Assembly (NCBI RefSeq): GCF_000367365.1
Contig: NZ_BARF01000081.1
Coordinates: 124,001-188,000 of the forward strand
Source: Streptomyces prunicolor NBRC 13075
GTDB lineage: Bacteria; Actinomycetota; Actinomycetes; Streptomycetales; Streptomycetaceae
Reading direction: 5' to 3'
DNA length: 64,000 nt
How positions within the stretch are numbered: position 1 is the stretch's first letter; each line of letters opens with the position of its first letter. A program made the position numbers and the translations under genes. The notes under the pieces were generated by a model. The model was not told the origin of the DNA and searched no databases. It saw only the letters and a list, made by a program, of their open reading frames with translations. Positions 52,587 to 61,291 of the stretch are shown one piece after another.

Positions 52587-53240
52587 TCACACCGCGAGGT
52601 CGTGGCCCCCGAGGGGGATCGTGGCCACTTCCGTCCACGTAATGGTCTTCGACCGCTCGGTGGTTGTAGCGGTGACGTCGACGAGGTGGACGGCGGAGAT
52701 GTAGAGCGGGGCGTGGCTTGGTCGGACACGGCGCAACTGACGTTGTGCTGCATCGGAGTCGGCATGGCCGTAGGCGTAGGCGCTGGTCAAGTGCTGTACG
52801 CCCCAGGGGTATTGAACCGCGCCCTCACCGCACACCGCCCGGATGGTGCGGCGGGTGACGTCGTGGAGATGCACCAGCCCCTCGTCGGGGCACAGGTCAG
52901 CGATGACCCCGGAGTGATAACTCAGCAACGAGCCGACCATCACCTCCAGCAGCGGGACAGTAGCCAGGGCCTGCATCAACGCCTCTACCAGGGCCCGCCG
53001 TTCAGCGGGCGGCACTGCAGCCGCCGGCCGGCCGCTGATCTGGTCGACGGTGATGTGGAGCCACCGCAGCTCAACTGGGCAGAGTGGAAACCCCGCGTCG
53101 ATCAGAGACCTGTTGGCTTCGGTGATGAGTGCGATCAGGGGCTCGTGACGAGGGTCAGCGAGGTCGACGAGTGCGTAGACGTGCAGAACGCTCTCAGCCT
53201 TCCAGGCCTTCGTCCCGTGCTGGAACGCGAAGGGCTTCAT
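52587..53240 (-). CDS. 2'-5' RNA ligase family (2H phosphoesterase) protein
   Basis: 217-residue protein with two H-x-T/S-x signatures of 2H phosphoesterases: LHITV and HLTSAY, separated by ~90 residues. The family (LigT/ThpR, CPDase) acts on 2',3'-cyclic or 2'-5' RNA bonds. Its position 1.2 kb from the tRNA-like array makes an RNA-processing or repair role plausible, but that is inference. ATG 53240. Confidence 0.75.
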   Translation of the reverse strand: MKPFAFQHGTKAWKAESVLHVYALVDLADPRHEPLIALITEANRSLIDAGFPLCPVELRWLHITVDQISGRPAAAVPPAERRALVEALMQALATVPLLEVMVGSLLSYHSGVIADLCPDEGLVHLHDVTRRTIRAVCGEGAVQYPWGVQHLTSAYAYGHADSDAAQRQLRRVRPSHAPLYISAVHLVDVTATTTERSKTITWTEVATIPLGGHDLAV

Positions 53241-53250
53241 GAGCCCGCGC

Positions 53251-53727
53251 TCAGAGGGTGATACCGAAACGAGAACGGAGGCGGTTCATCCCGTCGGTGT
53301 AGCCCCGCCCCCAGCGCGTCATGGAGAAGTCGAAGTCGTCGCCATCGCCATGCTGGGCGTAGTTGTACGAGACGATCCTCCACACACGGACCACGGGGTC
53401 GTTGGTGTCGGTGAGGTCGTGACCGAGCGCCGCAAGACGCTCTTCCCACTGTGCCTGACGCTCGTCGCCCTTCAAGTCGCCCGCGTAGAGAGCCTGGACC
53501 TGCTCATCCGTCACCGCAGTCGACTCGATGCCGTTTTCGGCGGCCAGGACGTAGAGCGCGACGGCGAGCCCGGCGGCCCCCTCCGCGATGATGACCCCGT
53601 CGATGATGATCGAGTATCCGTTGAGCGGCCCTTCAACGACCCGCACCGTGTGGTCCCAGGCCTGTGTCCACAGGTCCGGGCCGCCCATGGCCTGCCACTT
53701 GCGAAGCTGGTCTACGACGGTGGTCAC
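53251..53727 (-). CDS. Hypothetical protein, 158 aa
   Basis: GTG 53727 is chosen because AGGAGGGGG lies 6 bp upstream; a longer frame to 53913 has no ribosome site. The N-terminal WQAMGGPDLWTQAWDHTVRV and a central IIIDGVIIAEGAAGLAVALYVLA are notable; the C-terminal half is acidic. It is followed after 10 bp by the 2H phosphoesterase gene, so the two are probably co-transcribed. Confidence 0.65.
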   Translation of the reverse strand: MTTVVDQLRKWQAMGGPDLWTQAWDHTVRVVEGPLNGYSIIIDGVIIAEGAAGLAVALYVLAAENGIESTAVTDEQVQALYAGDLKGDERQAQWEERLAALGHDLTDTNDPVVRVWRIVSYNYAQHGDGDDFDFSMTRWGRGYTDGMNRLRSRFGITL

Positions 53728-54126
53728 TGGCTTCCCCCTCCTGGTCGTTGGCATCAGCGCCTGCACGACCGTGCCACGCCTGACGATCAGATGTTGCCAG
53801 ATCCGCGAAACTGAGTGACCAGGTGAGCGCTGGACAGCGGCCATCCGATCTACTTCCCGTTCGCCGTACCTCCGAAGAGGCCTCGTAGAGCCCGTGCGGC
53901 TACCACAACGCACAAGCCCCGCCGGCGATCAGAGTCACCACCAGGCGGCGCCGCTGTCCGGCCCGGAGACGGCTGGGCGGTGACCGACGGGCCGCGCCCT
54001 CGTCGAGGAGCCCTCTGTGATCACACACGTCCTCTCAAGCGCTGGATCTTCCTCGGCCAGGGCTCGAAATCTCGGACCAAGCTCATTTGCTATGTACTGG
54101 TACCGGCATGTAGCTACAGTGTCGGT
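53728..54126 (+). promoter_or_regulatory. Intergenic region with promoter of the RHH/Fic pair
   Basis: TTGCTA (54087-54092), 18-bp spacer, TAGCTA (54111-54116) place transcription start just before ATG 54127. The region has palindromic elements (GTAGCTAC, GGTACC) suited to autoregulation by the RHH protein. A minus-strand frame ending near 53938 (FRALAEEDPALERTCVITEG) may be a gene remnant. Confidence 0.55.
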
Positions 54127-54390
54127 ATGGGAAAGCAGACGAACATCAGACTGGACGATGCCGTGAAAGCAGCCGCCGAGGACCGAGCGAAGCGCCGCGG
54201 CCTGAGCTTGCAGGGATACGTGGCCGACCTGATCGAGGCTGACCTGAACCAGACACGCGCTGCCTTCATGGCCGGCGCAGCGGCCTTCCTCGCCGCTTAT
54301 ACGGAGGAGTTCGACGCGGAGGTTGGGGAGGACCGCTATCCCGGCCTCTCGGACAAGGCGACGGAAACGGCGTCGAGGGACGCCGCGTGA
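54127..54390 (+). CDS. Ribbon-helix-helix antitoxin-like protein
   Basis: 87 residues. The N-terminal NIRLDDAVKAAAEDRAKRRG, LSLQGYVADLIEADL is an RHH/CopG-type DNA-binding domain, followed by an acidic C-terminal tail expected to bind the partner. It overlaps the Fic-like gene by 4 bp (GTGA), the classical antitoxin-toxin arrangement. Start nearly leaderless. Confidence 0.75.
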   Translation: MGKQTNIRLDDAVKAAAEDRAKRRGLSLQGYVADLIEADLNQTRAAFMAGAAAFLAAYTEEFDAEVGEDRYPGLSDKATETASRDAA

Positions 54391-54752
54391 ACGTCCGCAT
54401 TGATCTCGCGTGGATCCTGGCAGTAGCACAGCAGATTCCGGGAGATCCCCAGGTGGTCGACTACGGCGTCCCGGTTGCGGCGGAAGCACGTCACCGGGCG
54501 GAGATTCTTGACCATGAGATCTATCCCGAGCCCCATCACAAGGCCGCGGCGCTGCTGTGCGAGCTGGCGCGAAACCCGTGCCTGGAGGTGAGGAACTTGC
54601 TGTTCGCGGCCACGGTGACGGCAGCCTACCTGTCGGCGTGCGACCTGCCGGTGAGCCCGGGCCTGGACACCGTTCTTCCACTGGCCCGCGCCGCCCGGGA
54701 CGGGCTCCCGGTCCGGGAGGTCGCTGCTCAGATCAAGACCTGGACAAGTTGA
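54387..54752 (+). CDS. Fic/Doc-like toxin with degenerate active site
   Basis: 121 residues. PHHKAAALLCELARN and FAATVTAAYLSACDLPV align with Doc-type Fic proteins, but the catalytic motif HxFxDGNKR is replaced by NPCLEVRNLL (63-72), with no catalytic His, Gly-Asn or Arg. AMPylation or phosphorylation activity is therefore unlikely. It may be an inactivated toxin or a co-repressor. GTG start overlapping the antitoxin gene. Confidence 0.65.
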   Translation: MNVRIDLAWILAVAQQIPGDPQVVDYGVPVAAEARHRAEILDHEIYPEPHHKAAALLCELARNPCLEVRNLLFAATVTAAYLSACDLPVSPGLDTVLPLARAARDGLPVREVAAQIKTWTS

Positions 54753-55854
54753 GTTCCCTGCTGGGCTCGCGGTCCCCGGTGTCGACGTTGGTGCGGGTGG
54801 TGGACGGGGCGCTCGGCGGTGGTCTGCACCCGGGCCGGCTGTATCTGGTCACCGTCACGGGCCCGGCGGGTAGTGACCGCAGGCCCGGTGCCGGTGGCGG
54901 GCTGCTGGCGCGGTGCGGGGCGCGCTGTTCCGGGACGGGGGCGCTGTTCTGTACGCGGCGTTCGGGCCCTCCGCGCGGGACATTGCCGCGCGGGTGATGG
55001 CTGGCCAGCTCCGGGTCGGCTACCAGGCGCTGCGCGAGGGACGGCTGGAAGGGGCGGACCGGGCTGCCGTGGCCGAGCTGAGTGCCGGACCGGAGGCCGC
55101 GCGGCTGCTGATCGAGGACCGGCCCGCCACCGGGACCGGTGAACTCGCGCGTCTGGCCCGGGACCTGGAGGGGCTGCGGCTGGTCGTCGTCGACGGGCTG
55201 GAGGCGGTGCCCGGTCTGCGACGGCCGGCGCAGGACGTGGAGGCCGGTGCCGGGGCGGTGCAGGAACTGCGGCGCCTGGCGCGGGAGCTGGATGTGCCGG
55301 TGCTCGCGGTGGCCGAGACCGGCGATGGTGACGGCGAGGGCTTGCGCTCCGCCCTTGCCCCGGACGTCGTGATCGCTCTGACCTTCGCCGCGGATGATGT
55401 CGGCTACAACGCCCGGCGGGACCGGGTGCGGGTGACCGAGTGTGATCTCGGCCTGCAGAGTGAGGCGGAGATCCGTACCGACCTGGTGCGCGCCCGGCTG
55501 ATCGGGCCGGAGTTCCGCGTGGACAGGGTGTTCGGCTCGGACGAGGGCCGCCTGGTCGTGGACGCGCTCAAGGATGCGGCCCAAGGCCTGCTGGAGGTGC
55601 CCGACGGCCTGCCCGAAGGCCTGATCAAGAGGCTCGGGCAGTTGTGCAGGGGAATGCCCGACAACTTCTCCGGGCTGGAGTTCGGGGACCTGCCGGACGA
55701 GGCGCAGCGTGCGGTTCTGCAGGAGTGGGTGGTTCGGCCTCCGCTGCCGGATACGGACCGGGGGGTGGGCCTGGGGGCCGCCCTTGACGCGTTCTACGGT
55801 CACGCTGTCGCGCACGGCTACGACCCGGAGGCCGAGGTGCCCTGCGAGCCCTGA
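54749..55854 (+). pseudogene. DnaB-like helicase C-terminal domain protein, frameshifted at Walker A
   Basis: Frame A starts at TTG 54749 (overlapping the Fic stop) and gives VDGALGGGLHPGRLYLVTVT, GPAGSDRRP. Frame B (from ~54880) continues with ALFRDGGAVLYAAFGPSARD, LVVVDGLEAVPGL and ELDVPVLAVAETGDGDGEG, as in DnaB RecA-like domains. The P-loop GKT is missing and the frame changes there. Either a pseudogene or a divergent protein starting at GTG 54913. Confidence 0.6.
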
Positions 55855-55933
55855 GCGCGTCCGGGCACCGGCCGGCGGTAGACAGTTGCCGCAGCCCGCC
55901 GACGTGCTGGAAGGCGGGTGCGGACGAGCGGCA

Positions 55934-56050
55934 GTTGGCCTGTTGTTCTGGTCGAGATCTCACGTATGCGTGACCGGTTGGGGCGGGTGGAGGCATTCGG
56001 GTGGAGGCGGCTGGTTCGCGCTTTCCGTGCGTCGTTGACGGGTTCGGTTG
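55934..56050 (+). repeat. ~110-bp dispersed repeat, copy 1
   Basis: Shares GTTCTGG, GATCTCACGTATGCGTGACCGG, GCGGGTGGAGGC and GTTGACGGGT blocks with copies at 60528 and 63858. Each copy contains an ATG reading M-x-D/V-R-L-x-R-V-E-A-F-x-W, but the frames then diverge. Confidence 0.7.
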
Positions 56051-56124
56051 CTGTGCTGCGGCCTTGCTGGCGTCGTGCGGGTTTTTGCGGGCTCGGTCCG
56101 TCCGCGCTGGGGCGGCGCGGGGCG

Positions 56125-56418
56125 CTACTCGTGTGGCGGTGTGTCGGTGTCCGGTCCGGCCCCGAGGGCCTTGGTGACCTCGTCGTGGACCTCGGGGTCG
56201 ACGGGCGGCGGGACGGCGTCGGTCGGCCACCGATCGACGAAGGCCGGGGGGTAGGGGGCGTGGAGCATCTCGGCGGCGTGCAGGTGGGTGGGGAGGCTGT
56301 GTTGGTGGCCGGGGTGGGCGGCGATGGCGTGGCGGGCCTGTTCCAGGGTGATGCCGGGGTGGTTGCGCATGTACTGGTGTACGGCGCGGTCGTGTTCCTG
56401 GTTGTGGGGGTTGGTCAT
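56125..56418 (-). CDS. Hypothetical His-rich protein, 97 aa
   Basis: HQYMRNHPGITLEQARHAIA, AHPGHQHSLPTHLHAAEMLH: His-rich helical protein followed by an acidic proline-rich tail (VDPEVHDEVTKALGAGPDTD). Plausible gene within a repeat-rich region; unknown function. Confidence 0.55.
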   Translation of the reverse strand: MTNPHNQEHDRAVHQYMRNHPGITLEQARHAIAAHPGHQHSLPTHLHAAEMLHAPYPPAFVDRWPTDAVPPPVDPEVHDEVTKALGAGPDTDTPPHE

Positions 56419-57630
56419 GGTCTCTCATGTCCTTGTCCGGCTTGCTGCCCTACACGCGCCGGCCGTCCCGGAGGAGGGCATGACGCCATCACTCGCGCGA
56501 GTCGCAGCCGTCTGGTGTGGGCGCCGAGATGGTGGTGGACCGGGTGCGGCGCGGTTGCCCGTGGTGCACTCGCCATCGTAGGGGAGCGTGCGCAGGCCCG
56601 GCCGTGGCGGCCCCGGCTCCTGGTACCGGCTGCGCCCTGACCTCGCGTCGGAGGACAGCGCGTGACCCGGGCACGGTGTGCAGGGTAGCGGCCGTTGTCT
56701 CGGGCGGGCGGGTCGCGGCTCGGTCAGCAGGCCGCGGTCGACGGACCGCTGCGCCACGAACGGGGTCCGCACCTGATGGTGATCTGCGAACGGCGCCGCC
56801 GCTGATGCGGCGACACCGTTGCATCGGGGCGCCCGACGGCGCTTTGCCTCCGGTAGCCGGAGGTGCTGGTTCGGCTTCCCCGCCGAGGCGGATGGCCCGG
56901 CGCCGTGTGCCCGAAATCTGCGGCGCCGTCTGCAAAAGGTAGCAGCGGCTGCCAACGGGGCATCAGCGCGCTCGACAAGGGAATTCGGACGCCGGTCCAC
57001 CTCCCGTTGTTACGGCTGTGCGTGGTGGTCGGCCGGGCTCGGGGGGTGAACGCCGCGTCGGTGTATGTGAGTTGAGGGCGGTGCTGGGCGGTGCTGGTGA
57101 CGTCGGTGCTGTGCGGGTCTGTGCTCGTTGTGTGGCGGGGTGGCTGCTCGCGGTCGTACGACGGCCTCGCCCTCCTTGTGTGGCGTTCGGGGGGTGCTGC
57201 TGGCTCGTCGCCGGTGCTGTCCCGTTGTTACGGCTGTGCGTGCGGGTTGTTGGTGCGCGGACGGCCCCGGCTGCCGTCTGCCCCGCCGCTCCCCGGGTCG
57301 GCCTCGGGCGCGGTCGGCCTCGGGCGCGGTCGCCCGGTTACGGCTGCGGGTGTGGGTTTGGTTCCGTTTCGAAGGCCCCGTACGGCGCGGACCCGCCGTG
57401 CTGCTGTCCCGTTGTTACGGCTGTGCGTGTGGGTTCCTGCCGCTGTTGGCAGTGGGCGGGGGCGGGGTCAACACTCCGGCGGCGTGCGCTCGTGTGCCTG
57501 GGTGGTGGCCGGTGGGGGTTGGTTTTCGGGGGCGTGGGCCCGGAGCCGGTGGAGCTTCCGGGGGCCGGCTGGTCCCCGGAAGCTTGTCCCTTGCTCCGCG
57601 GTCCCGTTCAACGAGTGGGGGCTGTTGGTG
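56419..57630. other. Repeat-rich region between 56418 and the HTH gene
   Basis: About 1.2 kb without an intact gene. It holds a decayed copy of the 57631 gene (about 56600-56790) and the first four GTTACGGCTGTGCGTG elements (57009, 57227, 57337, 57414). Confidence 0.5.
56600..56790 (-). pseudogene. Decayed paralogue fragment of the 57631-58314 gene
   Basis: The minus-strand sequence encodes VRTPFVAQRSVDRGLLTEPR, aligned with VTSFVVRRFVDRGLLADLSA in the intact gene, and nucleotide similarity continues for ~100 bp beyond with indels. No full frame remains. Confidence 0.55.
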
Positions 57631-58314
57631 TTATGCGGTGGCGGTCTGCCTGGCCAGTGCCGCGAGGGGGGAGCGCCGGCCTTTGGGGACCGCGTGCAGT
57701 TGCTCCCAGTCGATGTCGGTGCGTGCGGCGAGCGTGTCGACGGACTGCGTGGTGTAGAGGGGGATGTCGACGGCTCCGGCGCGGGAGGTGCCGAAGCGGA
57801 CCTCGATGGACTCGGCGGGGCTGATCCAGTCCAGGCGCAGCATCCAGTCGAAGTCGGTCCTGCGGACCCCGAGCCGTGCGGCGGCCTGCTCGGGTCCGAG
57901 CGGGGTGTCGGCGGCGACCAGTCGGGCCAGGTCCTCGCGGCGGCAGATCTCCGCGACCTGGCCGGGGTGGTGCAGTGTTCCGTCGGGGTTCGCGCTGAGG
58001 TCGGCCAGCAGGCCGCGGTCGACGAACCGCCGCACCACGAACGACGTCACGTGCGCTTTCTCGCTGGGTGTGTTCGGGGTGCCGAGGGCGTCGGCGAGCC
58101 GGTCGGCGGCCTCGCCGCCGGAGATCGGCGGGGTGGGCGTCGCGGCGCGGATCGCGGCGGCGTCGATCGCCTCCACGGTGGCCCGTGACCACTGCCGGGA
58201 GGAGGCGTCGGGGGCGGGGACGAGGCCGGTGTGCCGTGCCCACCGGAAGGCGGCTACGGGGACGCGCAGGCGTCCGGCGGCCTGGCTCTCGTCGTACTCG
58301 GTGCGTCGTGCCAT
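57631..58314 (-). CDS. Putative helix-turn-helix DNA-binding protein, 227 aa
   Basis: Two helix-turn-helix-like parts are visible: DESQAAGRLRVPVAAFRWAR near the N-terminus, resembling MerR/excisionase heads, and GPEQAAARLGVRRTDFDWML in the middle. RRFVDRGLLADLSANPDG looks like a winged-helix segment. No ligand domain. It is flanked by the GTTACGG repeat array and has a decayed paralogue upstream, so it may bind these repeats. Confidence 0.65.
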   Translation of the reverse strand: MARRTEYDESQAAGRLRVPVAAFRWARHTGLVPAPDASSRQWSRATVEAIDAAAIRAATPTPPISGGEAADRLADALGTPNTPSEKAHVTSFVVRRFVDRGLLADLSANPDGTLHHPGQVAEICRREDLARLVAADTPLGPEQAAARLGVRRTDFDWMLRLDWISPAESIEVRFGTSRAGAVDIPLYTTQSVDTLAARTDIDWEQLHAVPKGRRSPLAALARQTATA

Positions 58315-58964
58315 GGGGATCGTCCTCTCTGGTGGTCCGCCCGGAGCGGGCGGACATGACCGTGACAGACCATCTGAAACTCTGTCAAGAGCCTTTAAAA
58401 CGTGGCAAGTTGGACCTATTCGGTTAGGTCCGCGCCCGCGTACGGGGAGGGAAATCCCCTTGGGCGGGTCGTTGCCGCGCCGCGTCGTTCGGTCCCTCGG
58501 GCCCGCTCGGCGTCCGTCGCGCCGGCGGGCCCTGGCCCGCCTCGTGGGGGGCGTCGGCTGGATGTGCAGGCGGGTCGGGTGAACTCGCCTCTGCGGTAGG
58601 CGGGTTGGGGTGTTGTTATGGCTGTGCGTGGCGGTTGGTGGTCGTGGGCGGTCTGGCGTTCGCTCGGGGAGGGGTGCGGGTGTCTGTTACGGCTGTGCGT
58701 GCGGGTTGGTGGTGCATGGTGCCGGTGCGTGGTCGGCGCCGGGTGATGGTTGGTCGGTCGTGTCTCGTGGCTGGGGTGTCGCCGCTCGTCGCGTGGCCGC
58801 CGTCCGTTGTGACGGCTGTGCGTGGAGGTTGTTGTTGTCCCGGCTCGGTTCCGGTGAACGGGTGGGGCGGGGTGAACTCTCGGGCGCTGTATGCGGGTTG
58901 ATGCCGGTGTGGTGTCTGTTACGGCTGTGCGTGCCGGTTGTGGGTGTGGATCGTTGTCCTTGGT
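58315..58964. other. Repeat region upstream of the zinc-binding gene
   Basis: 650 bp with five GTTACGG-type elements (58615, 58686, 58809, 58918, 58962) and one copy of the ~75-bp block (58564-58637). No independent gene is seen. Confidence 0.5.
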
Positions 58965-59768
58965 ATGGCTGTGCGTGATGGTTGTCGCCCTTGCACCATG
59001 TGTGCCGCGGACATGTCCGGTGGTGGTCCGGTGTTTCTGGTGGTGGGTGTGGTGCGCCGACGCCGGCGTTGGGTGGGTGGCCGTTTCCCGATCTGCGGGG
59101 GTTGTTACGGCAGGGGGTGTCCCGATCCGGTCAGCGGGCTGTCGCGCCCGGATGACGCCCGGCGGTCGGCGGCGGTCCGGTGGACGGAGTTGGTCGGTCG
59201 TGGGGAGGTTCTGCCGCCGACGCCGTGTGTCGGGTGCGGTGTGGTGGTGGTGCGGCGGGCGGAGACGCTGCTCGACGGGGTGACGTGCTCCCAGGCCTGT
59301 CGGACATCCCTCACGCGGGTCCTCAGGGGCGGCAGGGGGTCGGGTCGGCCGTGCGGGGCGTGTGGGCGGGCTGTTACGGCTGGGCGTGCGGATGCGGTGT
59401 ACTGCGGGCCGCCGTGCCGGCAGGCGGCCTACCGCCTCCGCCGTGCCGTCGCCCGCCCGGTGGGGGAAGCCGAAGTCCCCGAAGTCCCCGACGCGGTCGA
59501 CCCGGTCGATGTCCCGGATCCGGTGGATGAGTTGACGCGGGCGATGAAGCCGTTCCTCAGCGGGCATGCCAGGGGGCTCTCCCGGCCGCTGTACAGGGCG
59601 CTGTATCTGCTGGAGACCGCGTACCGGGTTGGTCCCCAGGGGCGGCAGTTGGCCCTGGACCGTCTCGCGTCCATGGACCCGGACCGTGTCAAGATCCCGG
59701 ACAGCGAGCACGGACGCCGGCTGCGCGCCGCTCTGCGTGCGGTCCGTGACCGGCACACGCAGCCGTAA
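58965..59768 (+). CDS. Multi-cysteine zinc-binding protein
   Basis: 267 residues from ATG 58965 (ATG 58998 or GTG 58938 are alternatives; 58965 keeps the first Cys pair). Cys groups: CRPCTMC, CGGCYGRGC, CVGCG, CSQAC, CGACG and YCGPPCRQAAYR, suggesting three zinc ribbons; the last resembles small actinobacterial DNA-binding zinc proteins. The C-terminal half is helical. The 59373 repeat copy is part of the coding sequence, and the 58962 copy overlaps the start. Confidence 0.65.
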   Translation: MAVRDGCRPCTMCAADMSGGGPVFLVVGVVRRRRRWVGGRFPICGGCYGRGCPDPVSGLSRPDDARRSAAVRWTELVGRGEVLPPTPCVGCGVVVVRRAETLLDGVTCSQACRTSLTRVLRGGRGSGRPCGACGRAVTAGRADAVYCGPPCRQAAYRLRRAVARPVGEAEVPEVPDAVDPVDVPDPVDELTRAMKPFLSGHARGLSRPLYRALYLLETAYRVGPQGRQLALDRLASMDPDRVKIPDSEHGRRLRAALRAVRDRHTQP

Positions 59769-60527
59769 CGCGTGCTTCGGGTTGCGGGTCGGTCGGCCCG
59801 TCCTGGCCTCGCCTCCTGGTTGCTGCGCGGCCGTGGCGGGGTGGTTGTGGGTGTCGGGTGCGTGTGCAGGCGGGGCTGGTGAACTCGCTTCTGCTGTAGG
59901 CGGGTTGGGGTGTTGTGACGGGTGTGCGTGCCGGTTGGTGCGTGGGGCGGGTGTCCGCTCGGTGTCGTGCGGTTGGTCGTCCCGCCCGTGTGCGCAGTTC
60001 CCTTCCGTACGCGGTGCTCGGCGATCGCGTGTCGGAGAGTGGGCCGTCCCGCCGCGGGTCGGTGGTCCGTTCGGCGCCGAGGGGGTGGTGTTACGGCTGT
60101 GCGTGCGGGTTGTTGGTGCGCGGACGGCCCCGGCTCGACCGGCCGGTCCTGGCCGCCGTGGGCCGTGGGTCCCGTCCTGACCGGCCTCGGCGCGGGTGGT
60201 CGTGTTACGGCTGTGCGTGGAGGTTGGTTGGGCGCACGCAGGGTGTCCGTCCGGCGCCGAGGGGCGGCGTTACGGCTGCGCGTGCGGGTTGCGTGCTTCC
60301 GCGCGGTCCCGGTGGGGCGACGTCGCCGAACCCGGCCTCGCTCGCCGCCAGGGCCAACGGCCCTGGTCCCGCACCCGTCCGGCGAGGGGCCCGCAAGGGA
60401 CCCGGCCCGCACGCCCACGCGGCCCCGGCAGGGGGCACGCCCCGCGTCGGCCAACGGCCGGCCCCGCGTTCTGTTGCTCTTCGCCCGGGTCGTCCGGCAG
60501 GGGTCAACTGGCCATCCTCGTATGGTG

Positions 60528-60610
60528 GTTGACCTGCTGTTCTGGCCGAAATTCAGGTATGAGTGTCCGGCTGGAGCGGGTGGAGGCCTTCGAGTGGACG
60601 CGGCCGGCGG
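60528..60610 (+). repeat. ~110-bp dispersed repeat, copy 2
   Basis: GTTGACCTGCTGTTCTGG, then GGTATGAGTGTCCGG and GGAGCGGGTGGAGGCCTTCG; partial relative to copies at 55934 and 63858, similarity fading after about 80 bp. Confidence 0.65.
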
Positions 60611-60790
60611 TGCGCGTCGGCGGGGTGAGCGTCGTACGGTGCCGGCCGGGTCCGGGGAGCGGTCCCTGCGTAACTCGGTGTCCTGGCCCGGGGATTCGTC
60701 CGTCGTACGGTGCCGTGCTCCCGGAGCTGGGGGAAGTGCGGGTCCCGGGACGTCGTGGAACGGCTCGGGTCTGCTGCTCGTCACCTGCCG

Positions 60791-60833
60791 CGTGCCGTGC
60801 CGTGCCGTGCCGTGCCGTACCGCGCCGTGGCGG
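60791..60833 (+). repeat. GTGCC/GTACC tandem repeat
   Basis: About eight units of CGTGC or CGTAC in a row. Simple-sequence tract; no gene overlaps it. Confidence 0.7.
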
Positions 60834-61291
60834 GGCCGTACGGCGGTGTCGTCCGGCTGCGCCTCGGCGGAGCGGACGTCGAGGTGTCCCGGCGGCCGTA
60901 CGGTAGGCGACTCCCACCCAGCTCCTGACGGGCCGTCGGGCGAGGTCGTGCAGGTCACGGCAGGTCGGGTCGGAAAGTCCGTCAACTCGTGTGCTGTGCC
61001 CGCTCGGAGGGGCGTACCGTTGTGTCATCGTCGCCGCCGAGGGCGGCCTGTTGTGCAGCCGGTGGACACCGCGGTATCCACCGGCAAGACCTGAGTACGC
61101 CGCCTGCACGCTACGGGGCGGGTACCCGGATCCGCCTGCGGGTCACCGAAGCGACGCCGGGTCGGCTCAGCGACGGACCGCGGTCCTTGCCGGGCGGGCA
61201 CGGGTGCGTTGCGCTCCGATGGCGCTCTGCTCGCGTACGCCGGTCACCGGCCGCGAGCCCGCCTCGCGCCGGCCCATTCGATTGAGGCCCT

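Larger units (their letters stand above)
57009..60284 (+). repeat. Dispersed array of GTTACGGCTGTGCGTG elements, 14 copies
   Basis: Copies at 57009, 57227, 57337, 57414, 58615, 58686, 58809, 58918, 58962, 59373, 59915, 60090, 60204 and 60269, all in the same orientation, exact or with 1-3 changes, usually followed by GGGTTG or AGGTTG. Spacing is irregular (40 bp to over 1 kb). One copy (59373) lies inside the zinc-binding gene. Larger blocks are duplicated too: about 75 bp around 58564 recur at 59865, and the 57227 flank recurs at 60090. Confidence 0.85.
59769..61291. other. Repeat-rich, gene-poor region
   Basis: About 1.5 kb containing four GTTACGG-type elements, the second ~75-bp block (59865), the second ~110-bp repeat (60528) and a GTGCC tandem run (60791). 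Long frames here are low-complexity and not supported as genes. Confidence 0.5.

Noticed and set aside
54733..55815. 360-codon minus-strand frame opposite the DnaB-like gene
   Set aside because: Gln/Pro/His-rich shadow; the plus strand shows DnaB-type sequence.
57009..60284. CRISPR-like array of GTTACGGCTGTGCGTG
   Set aside because: Spacing varies from 40 bp to over 1 kb, one copy lies in a coding sequence, and no cas genes are present.
58416..60985. Long minus-strand frames through the repeat array
   Set aside because: Thr/Arg/Pro/His-rich low complexity created by the repeats; no starts with ribosome sites.
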